Positions 59,517-64,000 of a DNA stretch of 64,000 nt are shown here, piece by piece. A model generated the notes under the pieces. That model was given only the letters and a program-made list of their open reading frames with translations, did not search any database and was not told the origin of the DNA. Position numbers and translations under genes: made by a program. This DNA comes from Burkholderiales bacterium PBB6. Lineage in GTDB: Bacteria; Pseudomonadota; Gammaproteobacteria; Burkholderiales; Burkholderiaceae_C. Position 1 is the first letter of the stretch, and every line of letters begins with the position of its first letter. The DNA lies in NCBI GenBank assembly GCA_002255925.1, contig NKIH01000006.1, positions 1 to 64,000 on the forward strand, read 5' to 3'.

Positions 59517-59578
59517 CACACGGGCAGCAACATGCCTCCATCGCCGGCCACCAGCGCCGGCCTCATGGACCTTGCTGC

Positions 59579-61045
59579 ATGCCCCGAACCCTTCCCCCAG
59601 CGGCCCGCTGGCTGCTTTGTGTGTTGCTTGCCACCGGCACGGTCGCGCAGGCCGCAGACACGCCGCCATCAGTCGATCACGCCCTGCAAGGCCTGCAGAC
59701 GCCGGTGGAGGCGACGCGCTGGCTGGAGGCCGGGCCGGCCACGGCAGGCACTGACGGCATCAGCGCCGCCTGGTGGGAGCAGTTCAAGGACGCCGACCTC
59801 ACCCACCTCGTCACCAAGGCGCTGAGCGCCAATGCCGACGTGCGGCAGGCCCGGGCCAGCCTCGCCCAGGCCCTGGCCCAGCAACGCGCCAGCGAGGCCG
59901 GCCAGCAGCTGCAGATCGGCACCACGGGTTCGGCCAGCCGCCAGCGCAGCGGGGGCGTCAACAGCAACCAGGTGAAGGGCGTGCTGTCGGCGAGCTGGTC
60001 CCCCGACGTGAACGGCACGCAGGCCGCCGAGCTCGACCGCGTGGCTGCGCTGGTGACGGCCGCACAGGCCAGCATGGCCAGCACCGAGTTGCGCGTGGCG
60101 GCGGAGGTGACCGCCAACTACCTGCAATGGCGCGACACCCAGGCCCGCCTCGCCCTGACCGAGCGCAGCCTGCGCAGCTTCGAAGAGACCCAGGTGCTGA
60201 CCCAGTGGCGCGCCCAGGCTGGCCTGGCGAATGGGCTGGATGTGGACACCGCCGCCTTGAACACCGCGCAGACCCGCGCGAGCCTGGCGCCCCTGCGCAC
60301 CCAGCTGGCCCAGTACGAACACCAACTGGCGCTGCTAGGCGGCCTGACGCCGCTGCAACTGCACGGCAGCCTGGCGGTCGACCCGGCCTTGCAGATCCCC
60401 GCTGCTGCGCTGAACGGCCTCTCGGCGGGGGTGCCCGCCGACCTGCTGCGCAGGCGCCCCGACGTGGCGGCAGCGCAAGCCAATCTGCTGGCCCAATGGG
60501 CTGCCACGGAACAAACCCGCCGGGCCGCCCGCCCCAGCGTCAGCCTGACCGGCTCGATCGGCTGGCAGGCGGCCACGCTGGCCGGCCTGGGCCAGCCCGG
60601 CAGCGCCGTGGCCAGCCTGCTCGGCGCCGTGTCGTGGACGCTGTGGGACAACGGCGAGCGCCAGGCCTTGATCGACCGAGACGACGCCGCGCTGAACGTC
60701 CAGCGCGCGGCCTTTGATGCGACGCTGCTAGGTGCCGTGGCCGAGGTGGAAGACCGCCTCGTGGACCTGCAGCAACAACGCCTGCGCCTGCCCGCGCTGG
60801 AGCAGGCCGCGCAATCAGCCGACGCCGTGTGGCAGGCCACGAAGCACCGGCAAGCAGCCGGCTTGACCGACGTGACCGCCCTGCTGGTGGCGCAGCGCAA
60901 TGCCCTGTCCGCCTGGCTGTCGCTGCAATCGGCTCGCACCGACCTGCTGCTGGCCCTGACGGCCACCTGGCGCGCCCTGGGCGGTGGCTGGTCGGGCGTG
61001 AACGGCTCGGGCGCTTCCGCGCCGGTGGGCGCACCCGCCACGTGA
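59579..61045 (+). CDS. Outer-membrane efflux channel, NodT/TolC family
   Basis: 488 residues. Signal peptide LLCVLLATGTVAQAADTP (cleavage near 24). Two repeats of the outer-membrane efflux (OEP) fold follow: NADVRQARASLAQALAQQRA in the first and RRRPDVAAAQANLLAQWAAT in the second, the latter being the family hallmark (LLRRRPD). Unlike many NodT proteins it lacks a lipobox Cys at the expected cleavage position. It forms the outer duct for the MacAB-like genes downstream. A C-rich 69-base spacer separates it from the adaptor gene. Confidence 0.9.
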   Translation: MPRTLPPAARWLLCVLLATGTVAQAADTPPSVDHALQGLQTPVEATRWLEAGPATAGTDGISAAWWEQFKDADLTHLVTKALSANADVRQARASLAQALAQQRASEAGQQLQIGTTGSASRQRSGGVNSNQVKGVLSASWSPDVNGTQAAELDRVAALVTAAQASMASTELRVAAEVTANYLQWRDTQARLALTERSLRSFEETQVLTQWRAQAGLANGLDVDTAALNTAQTRASLAPLRTQLAQYEHQLALLGGLTPLQLHGSLAVDPALQIPAAALNGLSAGVPADLLRRRPDVAAAQANLLAQWAATEQTRRAARPSVSLTGSIGWQAATLAGLGQPGSAVASLLGAVSWTLWDNGERQALIDRDDAALNVQRAAFDATLLGAVAEVEDRLVDLQQQRLRLPALEQAAQSADAVWQATKHRQAAGLTDVTALLVAQRNALSAWLSLQSARTDLLLALTATWRALGGGWSGVNGSGASAPVGAPAT

Positions 61046-61123
61046 GCCACGCCAGCCCCCACCAGCCACACCCACACCCCAACGGTTTCCCACCTTCCCC
61101 CCTGCGCTTGCCGCGTGTCCACC

Positions 61124-62473
61124 ATGCCTGCTGATCTGAACACCTCCCCCGCGGCCGAAGCCCTGCCCGCCTGGCTGCAACATGACCAGCGCCCGCTGTG
61201 GTGCCGGCCCGCCGTGCGCATCGGTGCCCTCACCCTGCTGGCCACCGTGATGGCCGCCAGCCTCTGGCAGATGCGCAACGACGACGCAGCACGCCCGATC
61301 TTCGTCACCCAGGCCTTGACGCGTGGCGACGTGGCCTTGACCGTCAGCGCCAACGGCACGCTGCAACCCACGCGGTCGGTCAGCCTGGGCAGTGAACTGT
61401 CGGGCACCGTGGCCGAGGTGCTGGTGGATGTGAACGACCGGGTGCGCAAGGGCCAGGTGCTGGTCAAGCTGGACACGGCCAAGCTGAACGACCAGGTGAC
61501 GCAGGCCCAAGCCAACCTGAGCGCCGCCGAAGCCACGCTGGCCACCGCGCGCGCCAGCTTGAAGGAAATGAAGCTGGCCCTGGCCCGCCAGGAAGAGGCC
61601 CACCGGCTGTCTGGTGGCCGCGTGCCGGCAGCCACCGACCTCGACAGCGCCCGCGCCGCCGTCGACAAGGCCATCGCCAGCGAAGCCTCGGCCCTGGCCG
61701 GTGTGGACGACATGCGCGCCGCGCTCAGCACCAACCGCACCAACCTGTCGAAGGCGTCCATCCGCTCGCCCATCGACGGCGTGATCCTGACCCGCAGCGT
61801 GGAGCCCGGCAATGCCGTGGCCGCCTCGCTGCAGGCGGTCACCCTGTTCACGCTGGCGGAAGATCTGACGCAGCTGAAGCTCTCGGTGAATGTGGACGAG
61901 GCCGACGTGAGCCAGATCAGCAGCGGCCAAAGCGCCAGGTTCAGTGTCAGCGCCTGGCCGGGCCGCAGCTACCCGGCCAACGTCACACGCGTGGCGTTTG
62001 GCTCCACCACCACCGACAACGTGGTGACCTACACCACCCAGCTCGCGGTGGACAACAAGGACCTCAGCCTGCGCCCCGGCATGACCGCCACCGCGCAGAT
62101 CGCGGCTTCCCGCCACACGGGCGTGTGGGTGGTGCCGGTGAGTGCCTTGTCGTTCAGCCCAGCCGCCCCCGCTGGCGGCCCGCCCCCCTCTGGCGCCGCA
62201 CCCAAGCGCAGCATGCTTGAAACGCTGATGCCCGGCCCGCCAGGGGGCAGCATGGGCCGCAAGCCCGCCGGCATGCCGGGGGCAGCCGCTGCCGCAGCCA
62301 CCAACCGCGCAGGCCGCCAGCAGCAGATCTGGGTGCTGGAAGACGGCGTGCCGGTGCCGATGCCGGTGAAGATCGGCCTGAGCAACGGGCAGCAGACGGA
62401 GATCAGCGCCGACGGCCTGCGTGAAGGCCTGGCCGTGATCACCGAGCAGCGCAGCGCTTCTGCCAAGCCATGA
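61124..62473 (+). CDS. Periplasmic adaptor of MacA type
   Basis: 449 residues from the ATG at 61124; a GTG three codons upstream is possible. A cytoplasmic lead, one span (RIGALTLLATVMAASLW, about 30-46), a lipoyl/coiled-coil region (SGTVAEVLVDVNDRVRKGQV; LSAAEATLATARASLKEMKL) and a beta-barrel (ARFSVSAWPGRSYPANVTRV) follow. A Pro/Gly/Met-rich insertion of about 60 residues (about 345-400, AAPAGGPPPSGAAP onward) precedes the membrane-proximal end and is not usual for MacA. It links the inner-membrane ABC part to the NodT channel. It overlaps the ATPase gene by ATGA. Confidence 0.9.
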   Translation: MPADLNTSPAAEALPAWLQHDQRPLWCRPAVRIGALTLLATVMAASLWQMRNDDAARPIFVTQALTRGDVALTVSANGTLQPTRSVSLGSELSGTVAEVLVDVNDRVRKGQVLVKLDTAKLNDQVTQAQANLSAAEATLATARASLKEMKLALARQEEAHRLSGGRVPAATDLDSARAAVDKAIASEASALAGVDDMRAALSTNRTNLSKASIRSPIDGVILTRSVEPGNAVAASLQAVTLFTLAEDLTQLKLSVNVDEADVSQISSGQSARFSVSAWPGRSYPANVTRVAFGSTTTDNVVTYTTQLAVDNKDLSLRPGMTATAQIAASRHTGVWVVPVSALSFSPAAPAGGPPPSGAAPKRSMLETLMPGPPGGSMGRKPAGMPGAAAAAATNRAGRQQQIWVLEDGVPVPMPVKIGLSNGQQTEISADGLREGLAVITEQRSASAKP

Positions 62474-63180
62474 GCGCCAGCACCCCAGCGCCCTTGATCT
62501 GCCTGCGCCAGGTGGGCCGCACCTACGGTGAAGGCGAGGCCACCGTGCATGCGCTGCGCAGCATCAGCCTGGACATCAACGCCGGTGAATTCGTGGCGGT
62601 GATGGGGCCCAGCGGCTCCGGCAAATCGACCGCGATGAACCTGCTGGGCTGTCTCGATACCCCCAGCCGCGGCAGCTACCGCTTCAGCGGCATCCCGGTG
62701 GAGCAGCTTGACCGCGATCAGCGCGCCCTGCTGCGCCGCCGGCACCTCGGGTTTGTCTTTCAGGGCTTCAACCTGCTGGCCCGCACCTCGGCACTGGAGA
62801 ACGTCGAGCTGCCGCTGCTGTACCGCGGTGAGCCGCGCGAACAGCGGCGCGCAGCCGCCCGCGCCGCGCTGGCGCGTGTTGGCCTGGCCGAGCGTGAAAA
62901 CCACACCCCCGCCGAGTTGTCTGGCGGGCAGCAACAGCGGGTGGCGATTGCCCGGGCCATCGTCACGCAGCCCACGGTGCTGCTGGCGGATGAGCCCACC
63001 GGCAACCTGGACAGCGCCCGCAGCGCTGACATCATGGATTTGCTGAAAGACTTGAACCAGACCCACGGCATCACCGTGCTGATGGTGACGCACGAGCCAG
63101 AGATGGCCGCCTGGGCCAGCCGCGTGGTGCACTTCCGTGACGGCGCGATCGAGCGTGACGAGCAGCGGAGCGCGCCATGA
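62470..63180 (+). CDS. MacB/LolD-type ABC transporter ATP-binding protein
   Basis: 236 residues. Walker A VMGPSGSGKSTAMNLLGCLD (about 42-50), Q-loop FVFQGFNLLARTSALENVEL, signature ELSGGQQQRVAIARAI, Walker B VLLADEPTGNLDS, H-loop MVTHEPEMA. It corresponds to the ATPase half of MacB, encoded as its own gene instead of fused to the permease as in Escherichia coli MacB. Start and stop overlap the adaptor and permease genes. Substrate may be a macrolide, peptide or lipid-linked metabolite; not decidable. Confidence 0.94.
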   Translation: MSASTPAPLICLRQVGRTYGEGEATVHALRSISLDINAGEFVAVMGPSGSGKSTAMNLLGCLDTPSRGSYRFSGIPVEQLDRDQRALLRRRHLGFVFQGFNLLARTSALENVELPLLYRGEPREQRRAAARAALARVGLAERENHTPAELSGGQQQRVAIARAIVTQPTVLLADEPTGNLDSARSADIMDLLKDLNQTHGITVLMVTHEPEMAAWASRVVHFRDGAIERDEQRSAP

Positions 63181-64000
63181 TGCTGATGTTCATGAGCAGC
63201 CTCACGCTGGCCTGGCGGGCGATCTGCCGCAACCTGCTGCGCTCCTTCCTGACCGTGCTGGGCATCGTCATCGGCGTGGCCGCCGTGGTGACCATGGTGA
63301 CGCTGGGCAACGGCGCCACGCAGGCGGTGCGCGATCAGATCAGCAGCCTGGGCAGCAACCTGCTGCAGATCCGCCCCGGGCAGCGCCTGGGCCCGGGCAT
63401 GAGCGGCGCCGGCGCACCGGCCTTCAAGGACACCGATGCCGAGGCCATTGCCAGCCGCGTGGGCGGCCTGAAGGCGGTGGCGCCCGAGGTGCGCGGGGCT
63501 GTCACGGTGGTGGCGAACGGCCGCAACTGGTCGACCACCGTGACCGGCAGCACGGCGCCCTACTTCGTCGCGGCCAACTGGCAACTGGCGTCGGGGCGGG
63601 TGTTCAACGATACCGAGCAGGTCACCGGGGCGGCCGTGTGCGTGATCGGCAACACGGTGCGCCGGGAGTTGTTCGGCGCCAGCGCCAACCCGATCGGGCA
63701 GGCGGTGCGCGTCAAGGGCTTCTCGTGCGAAGTCATCGGCCTGCTGGCGAGCAAGGGCCAGGCCGCGATGGGCATGGACCAGGACGACACCATCATCGTG
63801 CCGCTGCGCACGGCCCAGCGCCGTGTCACCGGCACCACCCGGGTGAACACCTTGCTGGTGTCGATGAAGGACGGCGCGGATACCAGCCAGGTCACCGCGC
63901 AATTGACCCAGTTGCTGCGTGAGCGCCGTCGGCTGGCGGACGGCGCCGACGACAACTTCAACGTGCTGGACACCGCGCAGATCGCCCAGACGCTGTCGGG
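63177..64000 (+). CDS. MacB/FtsX-type ABC transporter permease, 5' part (runs off window)
   Basis: The ATG at 63177 overlaps the ATPase stop; a second ATG follows directly. 274 residues are visible. An N-terminal span (LLRSFLTVLGIVIGVAAVVT, about 20-40) is followed by NGATQAVRDQISSLGSNLLQ and the large periplasmic MacB core (PEVRGAVTVVANGRNWSTTV; GLLASKGQAAMGMDQDDTII), where the family places its substrate-linked domain. The last three spans lie beyond the edge. It completes a tripartite exporter with the adaptor and NodT channel. Confidence 0.9.
   Translation, partial: MMLMFMSSLTLAWRAICRNLLRSFLTVLGIVIGVAAVVTMVTLGNGATQAVRDQISSLGSNLLQIRPGQRLGPGMSGAGAPAFKDTDAEAIASRVGGLKAVAPEVRGAVTVVANGRNWSTTVTGSTAPYFVAANWQLASGRVFNDTEQVTGAAVCVIGNTVRRELFGASANPIGQAVRVKGFSCEVIGLLASKGQAAMGMDQDDTIIVPLRTAQRRVTGTTRVNTLLVSMKDGADTSQVTAQLTQLLRERRRLADGADDNFNVLDTAQIAQTLS

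Larger units (their letters stand above)
59345..59578. other. Spacer between fpr and the efflux operon
   Basis: No gene is seen. It contains a terminator for fpr and a cluster of GCTTT/AAAGC half-sites that could be an operator for the efflux genes; both are listed separately. Confidence 0.5.

Overview
The window reads as a GC-rich betaproteobacterial chromosome, most likely Burkholderiales (Leptothrix/Rubrivivax/Ideonella-like). Supporting gene order includes polA - DUF2782 - thrB - BPSS1780-type membrane protein - uvrD, and valS - galU. Coding density is high, ATGA/GTGA stop-start overlaps are frequent, and there is no sign of plasmid or phage functions. Lineage is inferred from gene order and protein style, not from a marker gene.

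Region 1 (1-1.6 kb) is a lower-GC accessory end. It holds the 5' end of an IS3-type element running off the left edge, a disrupted attC site, a 90-aa membrane protein cassette, a complete integron attC site and a 175-aa cassette gene. All read leftward, and no integrase is visible. Region 2 (1.6-23.3 kb) is the striking part. A TPR/GT41 O-GlcNAc-transferase-like protein is followed by a complete type I secretion system (ABC transporter, membrane fusion protein, TolC-like protein). Next come two small unknown genes, a Ser/Thr protein kinase and a second glycosyltransferase. The region ends with an 11-kb gene for a protein of about 3686 residues, made almost entirely of roughly 430 octapeptides of the type A-L-[STG]-T-A-Q-V-A and closed by a Ca-binding (EF-hand-like) C-terminal domain. 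The octads are organised in a hierarchical superrepeat of 34 units (272 aa, 816 nt). I propose that this locus makes, glycosylates and exports one giant surface or secreted repeat protein.

Region 3 (23.6-41.8 kb) is mostly housekeeping: DUF599 protein, pirin with a divergent LysR regulator, GluQ-RS, a duplicated FKBP, a VOC protein, DNA polymerase I, DUF2782, homoserine kinase, a membrane protein, an operon of UvrD helicase with two TPR-GGDEF diguanylate cyclases, and GMP reductase. Region 4 (41.9-49.7 kb) is an eight-gene MoxR/DUF58/DUF4129/DUF4350/SpoIIM/RDD envelope-associated operon with nearly every junction overlapping.

Region 5 (49.7-59.4 kb) carries valS, galU, a TusA-like protein, a zinc-ribbon NUDIX hydrolase, cysM, tRNA-Leu(CAA), a rhomboid protease, an SDR-type epimerase and two flavin reductases (ferredoxin-fused and Fpr-type). 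Region 6 (59.5-64 kb) is a MacAB-TolC-type tripartite export operon with the ATPase and permease encoded separately; the permease runs off the right edge.
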